Shown: positions 52,276 through 61,863 of the stretch, piece by piece | Layout: each line of letters begins with the position of its first letter | Numbering within the stretch: the first letter of the stretch is position 1 | Source of the DNA: DAOUFU01 sp034429275 | GTDB taxonomy: Bacteria; Chloroflexota; Anaerolineae; Aggregatilineales; Aggregatilineaceae | Reading direction: 5' to 3' | Assembly (NCBI GenBank): GCA_034429275.1 | Contig: DAOUFU010000151.1 | Span: forward strand, 3,761-67,760 | Length of the DNA: 64,000 nucleotides | The notes under the pieces: generated by a model | The model's input: only the letters and a program-made list of their open reading frames with translations | The model's database searches: none | What the model was told of the DNA's origin: nothing | Program-made: the position numbers and the translations under genes

Positions 52276-53313
52276 ATGCCCAAAAAAGTCGTCACCTTTG
52301 GCGAAATCATGATGCGGCTGTCGCCGCCCGGCTACCAGCGTTTTGGCCAGGCGCGTTCGTTTGATGTCATCTATGGCGGTGGGGAATCGAATGTCGCTGT
52401 CTCGCTGGCGAACTACGGCCAGCCTGTCGAGTTTGTGACCCGTCTGCCCGCCAACGATCTCGGTGATGCCTGTATTCAGTTCCTGCGCCAGTATGGCGTG
52501 GGAACCGGTTCCATCGTGCGCGGCGGCGAGCGGCTGGGGATTTACTTTCTTGAAATGGGCACCATGCAGCGCGGCAGTAAGGTAGTCTACGACCGTGCCC
52601 ATTCCTCCATCGCCACCATCGAGCCGGGTATGATCGACTGGCCAACCGTTTTCGCCGGAGCTGACTGGTTTCACTGGTCCGGTATCACGCCCGCCATCTC
52701 TTCCGGCGCAGCAGCGGTCTGCCTGGAAGCCGTACAGGTCTCCAAGTCGCTAGGCCTGACGGTCAGCTGCGATCTCAACTACCGCAAACACTTGTCGAAA
52801 GGGGGCAAAAAAGCCAGCGAGGTCATGCCCGATCTGGTCAGCTATGTCGATGTAGCCATTGGCAACGAGGAAGACGCCGAAAAAGTTTTCGGCATTCACG
52901 CACCCGAAAGCGATGTCACCGCCGGTAAGGTCGAGGCAGAACAATACCGCTACGTATGCGAAAAGCTGCACGAGCGCTTCGGTAATCTCACTACCATCGC
53001 TATCACGCTGCGCGGGTCGATCTCGGCCAGTCATAATACCTGGTCGGGGGTGCTGTGGCACGACGGGCAGTTCTTTACCGGCGCGCAGTACGACATCACG
53101 CACATCGTCGATCGCGTGGGCGGCGGAGATTCGTTCATGGGCGGGCTGATCTACGGCCTGCGTACCTACGGGGACGACAGGCAGCGCGCGCTCAATTTTG
53201 CGATTGCCGCTTCATGCCTCAAGCACTCGATTTTTGGGGATTTCAACCTGGTCACGGTGGACGAGGTCGAAAAATTGATGAAGGGAGATGCATCGGGGCG
53301 CGTCTCGCGTTAG
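52276..53313 (+). CDS. kdgK: PfkB-family sugar kinase (2-keto-3-deoxygluconate kinase-like)
   Basis: This 345-residue ribokinase-fold enzyme opens VVTFGEIMMRLSPP, as KdgK does, with YGGGESNVAVSLANYG (substrate), GIYFLEMG, CDLNYRKHLSK, and the ATP/catalytic motif VDRVGGGDSFMGGLIYGL containing the base aspartate. KdgK phosphorylates KDG ahead of aldol cleavage; other sugar acids are possible. The ATG at 52276 has GGGAGG upstream. It is divergent from the GH94 gene and followed by a terminator. Confidence 0.85.
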   Translation: MPKKVVTFGEIMMRLSPPGYQRFGQARSFDVIYGGGESNVAVSLANYGQPVEFVTRLPANDLGDACIQFLRQYGVGTGSIVRGGERLGIYFLEMGTMQRGSKVVYDRAHSSIATIEPGMIDWPTVFAGADWFHWSGITPAISSGAAAVCLEAVQVSKSLGLTVSCDLNYRKHLSKGGKKASEVMPDLVSYVDVAIGNEEDAEKVFGIHAPESDVTAGKVEAEQYRYVCEKLHERFGNLTTIAITLRGSISASHNTWSGVLWHDGQFFTGAQYDITHIVDRVGGGDSFMGGLIYGLRTYGDDRQRALNFAIAASCLKHSIFGDFNLVTVDEVEKLMKGDASGRVSR

Positions 53314-53341
53314 GGTATCCCTACCCGCACTTGTGATCACA

Positions 53342-53376
53342 CGGCGAGGCGGCTTATCGAACCGCCTCGCCGGTTT
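53342..53376 (+). terminator. Terminator-like hairpin after kdgK
   Basis: CGGCGAGGCGG (53342-53352) pairs perfectly with CCGCCTCGCCG (53362-53372), followed by GTTT. The stem is strong but the T-run is short. Confidence 0.7.
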
Positions 53377-53685
53377 CCGCCCCCTACATGCCAGTGCAGG
53401 CATCCAATCGTTGGCTAACCGGCGTGCAGCAGTCTCCTTACAGTCGCTCAGTCGTCACGTGCTGCCGCTTCGCTTGCTTTACAGTTTGGCTTGAGTCTAC
53501 GATAGTAGTGGCTGGCTCTGCCTTGATGACGCGCACCCTCATCCCATGCTGCCTCAGGTGACTGTGTGGCAGATGCCCGTTTCTCCCCGTAATCGTGGCG
53601 GGCCAGCGCCAGACCGGTTTGGATGCCGGTTCCAATCGTCAAGACTCGTCGTGTAATGCTCAAAGCAAGGAGATAAAGATTCATT
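53377..53685. other. Gene-free stretch before the DUF3160 gene
   Basis: About 300 bases between the kdgK terminator and the secreted-protein gene. I find no credible coding frame, repeat or strong promoter pair. AAGGAG occurs near 53668, about 13 bases before the next ATG, and is the probable ribosome-binding site. Confidence 0.4.
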
Positions 53686-56274
53686 ATGAAACGGTCAATC
53701 GTCCTGCTGCTGGTCGTAGCAATGGTACTGTCGGCGCTGCCGACATTGCCGGTTCACGCCCAGGGAGATTCATGTGGCGATGCTCCACCCTCGCAATTGA
53801 TCGGTGAAAAGCACGCCATGGTCGCTGTCGGGCAAACGGCCCCGGTTTTCACAACTCCATCACTGGCAAGCGGCAGCATTGGGGAGTTAGGGGAAGCCTA
53901 CTATACGGAGCCTATCTACCTGAACGATGGCCCGCAGTGCGCGGATGGCGCCTGGTGGTGGCATATCTCGGCGGGCGAATTCTACGATCACTGGATTCCC
54001 GAAACGGTCGATGGCAGCGCGGTGCTGGTCCCCTATCGTTTTGTGCCCGAAGCACCGGTAGCGTTGGGGGTACCGATGACCCAACCGGTTATCACGTCGC
54101 CAGAGGTGCCCCTGCCCGCCGTGATCCCTGCCGGAAACCCCCAGGTGATTGCGTACGCTCCATGGAGTTGGCCGGTCGGAAGCGATCCGGGGCAGTACCA
54201 GCCGCCCGATCCAATGGCGCTTCAACTGCCCGATGCCTACGCGGGCGACTGGCCGGTGCCCCCGATCAACCTGGATGAGGTGTATTTCGTAAAAGACGCT
54301 AACCTCACCCCCAGCCAGCTCGCCATGCTAGCGCAAAACGGGTTCGTGGTAGTCCCGGCAGGACTCAGGCAGTTTGATAGTGTCTACCGGAGCGAATCGT
54401 GGTTGAAGAGCACCGGCAAGGGCGATTTCATCACCACCGATGCGCTGTTACATTCTCTCTACCTGGGCTATCAGAACGCGCTGATGTTCCTCGAAATGGA
54501 CGAGTTCTACCGCAGCGCGGCGAATTTCCTTGGCGGAGGTTACCTGGCGGCAGAAGCCCAGTGGATCGAAGCCTCCGGCACCACGCTCGAAATTCCCGCG
54601 CGCAATGCCGCTGTGTTTTATGCGGTAGCTCTGAGCTTGTTGGCCCAAGGTGAACCGTACTACGTGCTCGGCTACGATCAGCAGCCCGGCTTCTCTGAAG
54701 GCGATATCGTGCCATCGAGCGTATTGGAACGGGCGAACCCGGACATCCTGGCGCTTGCACAACCCATGATTGACATGGCGCTCTCGGCGGAAGGCCGCCT
54801 GGATGTGCCGATCCTCGAAAATTACGAGGAAGACTTCAGCCAGTACAAGCCACGCAGCTACTACGCTGGCTCGGAACTGCTGGAGTCCTATTTCCGTTCG
54901 ATGATGTGGATGGGGCGGATCACCTTCCGCGCCAAGAGCACGCTCGACACGCAGACCGGCGTGCTGGTCATGCGGGCGCTTCTGGCCACCCCTGAAGCTT
55001 ACTGGCACTGGTCGCGTATGGCCGATACTCTGGCCTTCCTGGTCGGCCCTATGGATGACTACAGCCCGGTGGATTACCAGCCGCTCGCAGAACAGGCTTT
55101 TGGCCCAGGGCTGCCGCTGGATGCCATTGCCGATCCGGCCCGGCTTGATGCGTTCCTGTCGGGTGTTAAGCAGCTTCCTGCGCCACGCGTGAACAGCTTG
55201 CCCTTACCCATCGGAATCACAGCGGACGAAGTGGATGAATACACGCGCGGGTTCCGGCTGTTCGGTCAGCGCTTTACGCTCGATGGATACATCATGCAGC
55301 AGTTGATCTACCCTGAAGTGGGCACCGCCGAGCGTTCGCGCGCGCTGCCGCTGGGCCTGGATGTCGCCGCCGCTCTCGGCTCCGACCATGCCTATACCCT
55401 GGCCGAGCAAGCAGGAGCCGCCGAATTCGCTAACTACACCGAGAACCTGGCTGCTCTGCGTAGTGAGATCAACGGCATGAGTGGCGATTCGTGGCTCGAA
55501 AACCTGTATGGCGGCTGGCTGTGGGCGCTTCAACCCCTGGTCGCCCGCGATCCTGGCCTGGATGCCCCGATGATGAAGACCGACGCCTGGAAATACAAGG
55601 ACATCCACACCTTGCTAGGGAGTTGGACGCAGCTCAAGCACGCGACCCTGCTCTATGCCGAGCAGCCGATGGGCGGCCTGGGCGGTGGCGGCTATGAGCC
55701 GCCGGGCATCAGCGCCAGTGTTGTCGAGCCGAACCCGTTGGTCTTCGCCCGCATCGCGATTCTGTCGCACACGCTACGGAAGGGACTGGAAGATCGCGGC
55801 TTTTTCAGCAATACCAACGATGGGTTGAGCGCTGTGCGCACTTCGCTCAGCTGGCTGTCGTCCATGTCTGCACGACTGGCCGAGATCGCCCGCCGCGAAG
55901 TGGCCGGTGAACCGGTGAGCTACGAAGACCTGTACTGGCTTCAGGAACATTTCGCCACAGACCTGTGGATGATCCGCTTCATAATCGAAGAGTGGATTCC
56001 TGATGCGCCAGACACGGTCGCCCTGGTTGCAGATGTCGCCAGCAACGCCAGCGCGGGCACCGTGCTCGAAGAAGCCATTGGCCCGGTGGACTATATCTAC
56101 GTGGTTGCCAGTGGGCCACACGGTCCGCAGCTTACACGAGGCGGCGTCTACAGCTACTACGAGTTCGTCCAGCCCATCGATCAGCGCCTGACCGATGATG
56201 AGTGGCGCGCAATGGTAGACGCGGGTACCACACCGCCTCGCCCCGCCTGGACCAGCCTGTTCCTGTCCGAATAG
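53686..56274 (+). CDS. Secreted DUF3160-domain protein
   Basis: This 862-residue exported protein has a clean signal peptide (MKRSIVLLLVVAMVLSALP, cleavage near VHAQG at about 25). Residues about 45-125 look like a bacterial SH3-like domain (VGQTAPVFTTPSLASGSIGEL, WWWHISAG). From about 200 the sequence fits the DUF3160 family, with LTPSQLAMLAQNGFVVVPAG and DFITTDALLHSLYLGYQN, then long helical regions rich in aromatic residues. The family is known from bacteria and archaea as secreted proteins of unknown function. No partner gene is evident; the next cluster starts about 200 bases on. Confidence 0.8.
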   Translation: MKRSIVLLLVVAMVLSALPTLPVHAQGDSCGDAPPSQLIGEKHAMVAVGQTAPVFTTPSLASGSIGELGEAYYTEPIYLNDGPQCADGAWWWHISAGEFYDHWIPETVDGSAVLVPYRFVPEAPVALGVPMTQPVITSPEVPLPAVIPAGNPQVIAYAPWSWPVGSDPGQYQPPDPMALQLPDAYAGDWPVPPINLDEVYFVKDANLTPSQLAMLAQNGFVVVPAGLRQFDSVYRSESWLKSTGKGDFITTDALLHSLYLGYQNALMFLEMDEFYRSAANFLGGGYLAAEAQWIEASGTTLEIPARNAAVFYAVALSLLAQGEPYYVLGYDQQPGFSEGDIVPSSVLERANPDILALAQPMIDMALSAEGRLDVPILENYEEDFSQYKPRSYYAGSELLESYFRSMMWMGRITFRAKSTLDTQTGVLVMRALLATPEAYWHWSRMADTLAFLVGPMDDYSPVDYQPLAEQAFGPGLPLDAIADPARLDAFLSGVKQLPAPRVNSLPLPIGITADEVDEYTRGFRLFGQRFTLDGYIMQQLIYPEVGTAERSRALPLGLDVAAALGSDHAYTLAEQAGAAEFANYTENLAALRSEINGMSGDSWLENLYGGWLWALQPLVARDPGLDAPMMKTDAWKYKDIHTLLGSWTQLKHATLLYAEQPMGGLGGGGYEPPGISASVVEPNPLVFARIAILSHTLRKGLEDRGFFSNTNDGLSAVRTSLSWLSSMSARLAEIARREVAGEPVSYEDLYWLQEHFATDLWMIRFIIEEWIPDAPDTVALVADVASNASAGTVLEEAIGPVDYIYVVASGPHGPQLTRGGVYSYYEFVQPIDQRLTDDEWRAMVDAGTTPPRPAWTSLFLSE

Positions 56275-56309
56275 CCTCGTTCCGCTGTTTCACCATCCGA
56301 CCTCTTGTC

Positions 56310-56342
56310 ATCAAGCCCCGGGCGCACAGCCTGGGGCTTGAT
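56310..56342 (+). terminator. Hairpin after the DUF3160 gene
   Basis: ATCAAGCCCC (56310-56319) and GGGGCTTGAT (56333-56342) form a perfect 10-bp stem, 36 bases past the stop, followed by GGTTTCCCGTTT. Terminator likely, although the T-run is broken. Confidence 0.6.
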
Positions 56343-56472
56343 GGTTTCCCGTTTCGCGTTAATAGGGTTACTGTGCTATACATTGTGTGATACATAGGAT
56401 CGCGCGCACCATCTCGCCCGATCCCGCGCCGGGCAATCGTCCCCGGTACCAGGCAAAAGGAGCAAACCGGCC

Positions 56473-58485
56473 ATGAGCGCAGAACTGCTCTATTTCAACG
56501 GCATAGACGGATCGACGGGTCAGTATCTGGTGCCGCCCATGACTGCGGAAACCCTGGCCGCCATCGTGCGCGGCGAGCAATGGGACCCCGCCCATCTGGA
56601 CGAACTGCGCTGGCGGCATGAGCAGGACAGCACCCGCACGTATGCATTGAAGGAAGGGCTTGATCCCAAAAACCTGGCCGAAGCCGGGTGGGGCGTCATC
56701 TTCGCCGCCAATGTTGACCCCAGCCTGAATGCGGCCATCCGCGAAGCCCTGAGTGAACTGCTCGACCTGCGGCGCGCGCAGGCCGGCCCACTCTACCGCG
56801 AGTTCATGGGTTCGGCAGGCTATCGCCCTGAGGAATCCAAAAATGATTTTCTGGCGCGTCATGGGGCTGGCCCTGGACCGGTTGACCCGGCCAAAGTCCC
56901 TTACTACCTGCTGATTGTGGGCGATCCCCAGACTATCCCATACCGCTTCCAGTATGAGCTGGATGTCGCGTATGCGGTCGGGCGAATTCATTTCGGATCA
57001 CTGGACGATTACGCCCGCTATGCGCGCAGTGTGGCTCTGGCCGAGTCTGGCAAAGTGATGCTGCCACGCCGCGCTGTTTTCTTTGGGACCTCCAACCCAG
57101 ACGATCAGGCCACCACCCTGAGCGCTGCCCAATTGGTTGAGCCGCTGGCTTTTACGCTGGCAGCCAATCAGCCCTATTGGGATATTCAGAGCGTCATCGG
57201 TGAGCCGGCACGCAAAGCACGCCTGAGCAATCACCTGGGCGGCAGTGATACGCCTGCCCTGTTCTTCAGCGCCAGTCATGGCATGGGCTTCCCCAACGGC
57301 GATCCCCGCCAGCTTCCATTTCAGGGCGCGCTGCTGTGCCAGGACTGGCCCGGACCAAAGGCCGGACTGGGCGAGATTCGCCGCGATTACTTCTTTGGCG
57401 GCGAAGACCTCGCCAGCGATGCCAACCTGCTGGGAACTATCGCCTTTCACTTCGCCTGCTACGGCGCAGGGACCCCCTATTGGGACGACTTCGCCAAGCT
57501 GGCGTTCAAGTCGCGGACGGCAGTTGCGCCGCACGCCTTTGTCGCAGCGCTTCCACAGCGGATGCTGGCTCTTCCGAAGGGCGGCGCGCTGGCTGTGGTG
57601 GGCCACGTTGAGCGTGCCTGGACCTTTTCCTTCAACTGGGATAAGGCGGGCGCGCAGACTCTCTCGTTCGAGAGCACGCTCACTCGCCTGATGGAAAATC
57701 ACCCGATCGGGTCAGCGCTCGATTACCTTAACAGCCGCTACGCAGAGATCTCGACGATGCTCAGCAACGCCCTTGAGGAAGCAGAATACACAAAACCCAA
57801 CCCGTACAAACTGGCGAACCTGTGGACCGCCCATAACGACGCGCGCGGCTATGCCCTGATCGGTGACCCGGCGGTGCGTCTGCCCGTCGTCCCAGCAGGC
57901 AGCACGATCCAGGCACAAACTGCGCGGCCTGCCATTCAGCCGATCGACGGCGGCAAAGGAAAAGTGCCGGTGGTGCTCTCAAGCCAGTTACCGGATGCAC
58001 CGGCTCCCGCCCAGCCTTCGACACCTTCTGGGCCTTCCGATTCCGTCCAGCCTGGCCAGTCCTCCCAACCTGCCCAGGGTGAGCTTGTCGCTGAATCACT
58101 GGCTCTATGGAGCAGCGATAGCCTCAAACAGCTTCGCGAGAATCTCTCCGACACGTTACGCAAGCTGACCGATCGGTTGTCTCAACTCGTCGATGACATC
58201 ACCAGCCTGGAGGTTTCGACGTTTGTGGCCGAAAGCATGGACGATATTCGCTACGACAGCCGCACTCACCAGTTCAGCGGTGGAGCGCGGCTGCGCGCCC
58301 TGACACACATCAGCCTGGATGGCGATGTGCAAATCTGCGTCCCGGTCGAATCGGACGAAATAGACAGCACGTTATGGGAAATCCATCGAAGTATGGTCGA
58401 GCAGGCCCAGGCCAACCGCGCCGAAATTTTCCGCATCACGGCGGAGGTCCTCGGCAACCTGCTGCTGCCCGGCCAGGGTAAGTAA
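56473..58485 (+). CDS. Gingipain/caspase-clan (C25-like) protease-like protein
   Basis: This 670-residue protein contains a clan-CD cysteine-peptidase-like core. The His motif is ALFFSASHGMGFP (His269), and the Cys motif is GTIAFHFACYGAGTP (Cys329), each at the end of a hydrophobic strand as in gingipains and caspases. An upstream strand YYLLIVGDPQTIPYRF and GRIHFGSLDDYARY match the C25 pattern. About residues 490-545 are a Pro/Ser/Gln linker, and the last 120 residues are helical with unknown role. There is no signal peptide, so unlike gingipain it is cytosolic. As first gene of a CHAT/nSTAND cluster it is a candidate effector protease. Confidence 0.75.
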   Translation: MSAELLYFNGIDGSTGQYLVPPMTAETLAAIVRGEQWDPAHLDELRWRHEQDSTRTYALKEGLDPKNLAEAGWGVIFAANVDPSLNAAIREALSELLDLRRAQAGPLYREFMGSAGYRPEESKNDFLARHGAGPGPVDPAKVPYYLLIVGDPQTIPYRFQYELDVAYAVGRIHFGSLDDYARYARSVALAESGKVMLPRRAVFFGTSNPDDQATTLSAAQLVEPLAFTLAANQPYWDIQSVIGEPARKARLSNHLGGSDTPALFFSASHGMGFPNGDPRQLPFQGALLCQDWPGPKAGLGEIRRDYFFGGEDLASDANLLGTIAFHFACYGAGTPYWDDFAKLAFKSRTAVAPHAFVAALPQRMLALPKGGALAVVGHVERAWTFSFNWDKAGAQTLSFESTLTRLMENHPIGSALDYLNSRYAEISTMLSNALEEAEYTKPNPYKLANLWTAHNDARGYALIGDPAVRLPVVPAGSTIQAQTARPAIQPIDGGKGKVPVVLSSQLPDAPAPAQPSTPSGPSDSVQPGQSSQPAQGELVAESLALWSSDSLKQLRENLSDTLRKLTDRLSQLVDDITSLEVSTFVAESMDDIRYDSRTHQFSGGARLRALTHISLDGDVQICVPVESDEIDSTLWEIHRSMVEQAQANRAEIFRITAEVLGNLLLPGQGK

Positions 58486-58494
58486 CCGCGCGCT

Positions 58495-59292
58495 ATGATC
58501 AATCCAGTGATGAGCGCCTCCGGCGCACATTTCTCGGTTACGCTGCCGGGCGGCAGCCCAGCCGCACAGGTCCTCGATGTCTGGGAACCTGCCCCGCCTG
58601 ACGCGGTTTCTTTTGCGCCAGACGCCTCCGGTCCCGAACAGGAATATTCGCTGCCAGAAGCCATCACATGGCGAGCCGAGCTTCCGGCAGAGCCGCTGCC
58701 CGCCCACCTGGCCCTGTACGCACAACAGGCGGAAATCGCCGTGATCGAAGCGGCCCTGCGCCAGGTTGATCCGCGCCTGAATGCGTTCCTGGCCGATTAT
58801 CATCCCGATCGTCCAGCCGCTTTTTCAGCGGGTGTACCGGCTCCGGAACAAGCCCTGGCCGGGTGGCTGCAAGCCGCCGTTCAACCCGTCAGCTTTGCCC
58901 AGGACAACTCCCGGCGTGCTGAAACACAAGATGCACAAGGGTTTCTGGAACAGGTGCGGCACCTGCTCAGCGCTTATTCATGGGTCGAGACCGCAGTCGA
59001 GGGGCAGGTGATCGCCTGTACGCGCGTAAGCTGGACCGGCGATTTTAATACGTCGTGGAGCGCATGGGCAGGCGCACAAAATACGGCACTGCACTCGCAG
59101 ACTGTCGCTCTGGCCCTGGCCTCGCGTGCCGTGTGGGTGCGCTTTGCGGGGTCTTTGATTACGGGTGCGCTGCGCCTGGGAGCACAACTGGCCACACCGG
59201 GCGGAGCCATCCTCGCGCTGCCGGGCCTGTGGCGCTATATCAACGATATTATCGACGACTACCGACGTCTCAGCCGCACCGTCCAGGCATGA
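58495..59292 (+). CDS. Hypothetical protein of the CHAT/nSTAND cluster
   Basis: This 265-residue protein matches no family I recognise. The first roughly 60 residues are Pro/Ala-rich, the middle is helical, and a hydrophobic stretch near the C-terminus (GSLITGALRLGAQLATPGGAILALPG, about 220-246, given here as its composition rather than a motif) could be one membrane hairpin. It starts ten bases after the C25-like gene and lies in the same direction as the rest, so it is probably co-transcribed. There is no clear Shine-Dalgarno site. Confidence 0.55.
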   Translation: MINPVMSASGAHFSVTLPGGSPAAQVLDVWEPAPPDAVSFAPDASGPEQEYSLPEAITWRAELPAEPLPAHLALYAQQAEIAVIEAALRQVDPRLNAFLADYHPDRPAAFSAGVPAPEQALAGWLQAAVQPVSFAQDNSRRAETQDAQGFLEQVRHLLSAYSWVETAVEGQVIACTRVSWTGDFNTSWSAWAGAQNTALHSQTVALALASRAVWVRFAGSLITGALRLGAQLATPGGAILALPGLWRYINDIIDDYRRLSRTVQA

Positions 59293-59341
59293 CCAGGTGT
59301 CGGATCGTCCGCAAATCCGCATAAGTGGGTATCAGGAGAAA

Positions 59342-59677
59342 ATGTGCGCTATGGCTAGCACCCTCGAAAAATCGATTCGCAGCGCTGCCGAAAAAATTGC
59401 TCAGATGTTGGAGGAAAACGCGACTCTGACCATCCGCACGTACATCACGCCCGTCGGCGAAAGCACAGCCACGGGCACCGAGCCGCGCGTCCTGATCGCC
59501 GAGACGGTGATCGGCCTCGACGGCGACTACACCACGGTCATCCCGGTGCAGCGCGCGGAATCAGGTCTTTTGGAGCGTGACGAGGACCTGTTGGCGTCAC
59601 ATCAGCAGCACGTCCTTGCCGCCATCGACTACCGCAACAAATCATTGAATGCCTTGCTGGACATCATCAAAAAATAG
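59342..59677 (+). CDS. Small hypothetical protein of the CHAT/nSTAND cluster
   Basis: This protein of about 111 residues has an N-terminal helix (LEKSIRSAAEKIAQMLEE), a beta region with LTIRTYITPVG and ETVIGLDGDYTTVIPV, and a C-terminal amphipathic helix (VLAAIDYRNKSLNALLDIIKK). It is unrecognised. The start could be the ATG at 59342 or at 59351; GGAG lies three or twelve bases before them. Size and position resemble small accessory proteins next to effector genes. Confidence 0.55.
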   Translation: MCAMASTLEKSIRSAAEKIAQMLEENATLTIRTYITPVGESTATGTEPRVLIAETVIGLDGDYTTVIPVQRAESGLLERDEDLLASHQQHVLAAIDYRNKSLNALLDIIKK

Positions 59678-59751
59678 CATCGTCTTCTGCCCAGCGGCGG
59701 CCTGTATAAGAAGAGGGCCGCTCACATCGAGTCGAATCAGGAGGGTCGGGC

Positions 59752-61863
59752 ATGACACTGCTCCCCGATCTTGAGATCGGCCTGCATCGCCAGGATGAAA
59801 ACAACTACACGGTCGAGATGCGCTTCAAACGCCCGGACGATGCGGCTCAGCGCGAACCGGTGCGCGGCCTCGCGCGCTTTGATCTGAACGCGCTGCGCCA
59901 GCACGCCCTGGATCGTGCGGCCTATGGCCGGGCGTTGAGTGCCAGCCTGTTTGAAGACCCACCGATCCGGGAGGCCTTCAAGTTTGCGCGCAGCACGGCG
60001 CAAACGCTGGAACAGGCGCTGCGTTTGCGGTTGTGGATTGGCAGCAGCGCACCCGAACTGCACGGTCTGCGCTGGGAAACGCTGCAAGATCCGGAGACCG
60101 GAGCCTGGCTGCTGACCGATGAAAGCGTCCTGTTCTCGCGTTTTCTGGGCAGTCCAGACTGGCACCCGGTGCGCCTAAATCCCAAGAGCGATTTGCGCGC
60201 CCTGGTTGCCATCGCGAACCCCAGCGATCTTTCCGAGGGCAAATACCAGGTGCGCGGGCACGACCTCACGCCGGTGAATGTTTCTGCCGAGCTGGCGCGT
60301 GCGCGCCGGGGGTTGGGCAGCCTGATCGTGGATGAGCTGGTCAGCGACCCGGCGGCTCCGGGACGTGTCACTATCCGCGCGCTGAAGGACGCCCTCCGCG
60401 AGCGCCGCGATATCCTCTACCTGGTATGTCACGGTGGAATCCTGCGCAAAACGCCGCCCGGTCCCTATCTGTGGTTGGAAAAAGACGACGGCACCGCCGA
60501 TGTAGTGGCCGGTGATGTGCTGGTCGAGCACCTGCGCGACCTGCCGCCCCGTGAGCGCCCTATGCTGGTCGTGCTGGCCTCATGCGAGAGCGCCACGACC
60601 GCGCCCGGTCTTGACGACGATGACCCCCTGCTCGCGCTTGGTCCCCGGCTGGCCTCGGCGGGAATCCCGGCAGTCGTGGCCATGCAAGGCAGCATCAGTA
60701 TGGAGACAGTGGCCGAATTCATGCCCGTATTTTTCAAGCAGTTGAGCACCCACGGGCAGATCGACCAGGCGATGTCTGCCGCGCGCGGCGCAGTCCGCCA
60801 GCGCCCGGATGCGTGGATGCCCGCCCTGTTCATGCGCTTGCAAGGGGGCAGCGTGTGGTTCCAACCGGGATTCGCCGGTCAGCAGCCGGAGTTCGAGCAG
60901 TGGGCTTCGCTGCTCAGCAGCCTGCGTGAAGAAAAATGCACCCCGGTTCTTGGCCCTGGCCTGCTCGAATCTCTGATCGGGTCCACGCGCGATCTCGCCC
61001 GGCGCTGGGCCGCCGATGCCGCCATTCCGCCGATCGTGTGTAACCCGGAGTCGCTGGCCCAGGTCGCCCAATTTCTCGCCACCACCCAATCGCCACACTA
61101 TCCACATAGCCGCCTGAAGCGGCAAATTGAAACCGAGATTCGCACGCGCTACCGGGAACATCTGCCGGAGAGTGTGCGCAGTGCCGATCTTGCCGGGTTG
61201 ATCACAGCCGTGGGCGACTATCGGCGCACCCACGATGACAGTGATCCGTTTGCTTTGCTTGCCCGGCTTCCGATCCCGGTCTATGTCACCACCAGCCCGG
61301 ATACCCTGCTCTACGAAGCACTGCGGGCCGTGCCGGATAAAGACCCCGTCCAGGCCAGTTTTGTCTGGAAAAGCTACCTGCGCGATCTGGGCACGCTGCC
61401 CCTTCTCGACCCCACAGATCGCTACCGGCCCTCGGTGGAGCGCCCAATGGTCTATCACTTGATGGGCCACATCGCCGAACCGGAATCCTGGGTGATCTCA
61501 GAAGACGATCACTTTGACTACCTGATGCAGATTGATGACGACACCGAAACCGACATCCCCAGCTTTGTTGACCGCGCCCTCAGCGAAAATGCGCTGCTAT
61601 TTTTGGGCTTTCAGATCGACGATTGGAACTTCCGCGTCCTGTTTCGCAGCATCATGAACGAGGAGCGGCGCTACCGCCGTCGCTACCACCAATCGGTCGC
61701 GGTGCAGATTGATCTGGCACAAAACACGCTTGAACCGGATCGCGTGCGCCGCTATCTGGAACGTTATTTCGGTGACCACGTGAGCATCTATTGGGGCAGC
61801 GCCGAGGACTTCATCCGCGAACTGGCCCGGCGCTGGGCTGACGAGGCAGGCAGAGAATGGTAA
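59752..61863 (+). CDS. CHAT protease fused to SIR2-like domain
   Basis: This 703-residue protein has a CHAT caspase-like protease domain (about 90-365) with intact His227 (ILYLVCHGG) and Cys278 (VVLASCES). It is followed by a SIR2-like Rossmann domain (about 395-700): CTPVLGPGLLESL, IPVYVTTSPDTLLYEAL, VYHLMGH, LLFLGFQIDDW. In active SIR2 NADases the TTN-x-D motif supplies Asn; here it reads TTSPD, so NAD hydrolysis is uncertain. GGAGGG lies upstream of the ATG. It overlaps the following nSTAND gene by seven bases, so the two are translated together. Confidence 0.85.
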   Translation: MTLLPDLEIGLHRQDENNYTVEMRFKRPDDAAQREPVRGLARFDLNALRQHALDRAAYGRALSASLFEDPPIREAFKFARSTAQTLEQALRLRLWIGSSAPELHGLRWETLQDPETGAWLLTDESVLFSRFLGSPDWHPVRLNPKSDLRALVAIANPSDLSEGKYQVRGHDLTPVNVSAELARARRGLGSLIVDELVSDPAAPGRVTIRALKDALRERRDILYLVCHGGILRKTPPGPYLWLEKDDGTADVVAGDVLVEHLRDLPPRERPMLVVLASCESATTAPGLDDDDPLLALGPRLASAGIPAVVAMQGSISMETVAEFMPVFFKQLSTHGQIDQAMSAARGAVRQRPDAWMPALFMRLQGGSVWFQPGFAGQQPEFEQWASLLSSLREEKCTPVLGPGLLESLIGSTRDLARRWAADAAIPPIVCNPESLAQVAQFLATTQSPHYPHSRLKRQIETEIRTRYREHLPESVRSADLAGLITAVGDYRRTHDDSDPFALLARLPIPVYVTTSPDTLLYEALRAVPDKDPVQASFVWKSYLRDLGTLPLLDPTDRYRPSVERPMVYHLMGHIAEPESWVISEDDHFDYLMQIDDDTETDIPSFVDRALSENALLFLGFQIDDWNFRVLFRSIMNEERRYRRRYHQSVAVQIDLAQNTLEPDRVRRYLERYFGDHVSIYWGSAEDFIRELARRWADEAGREW

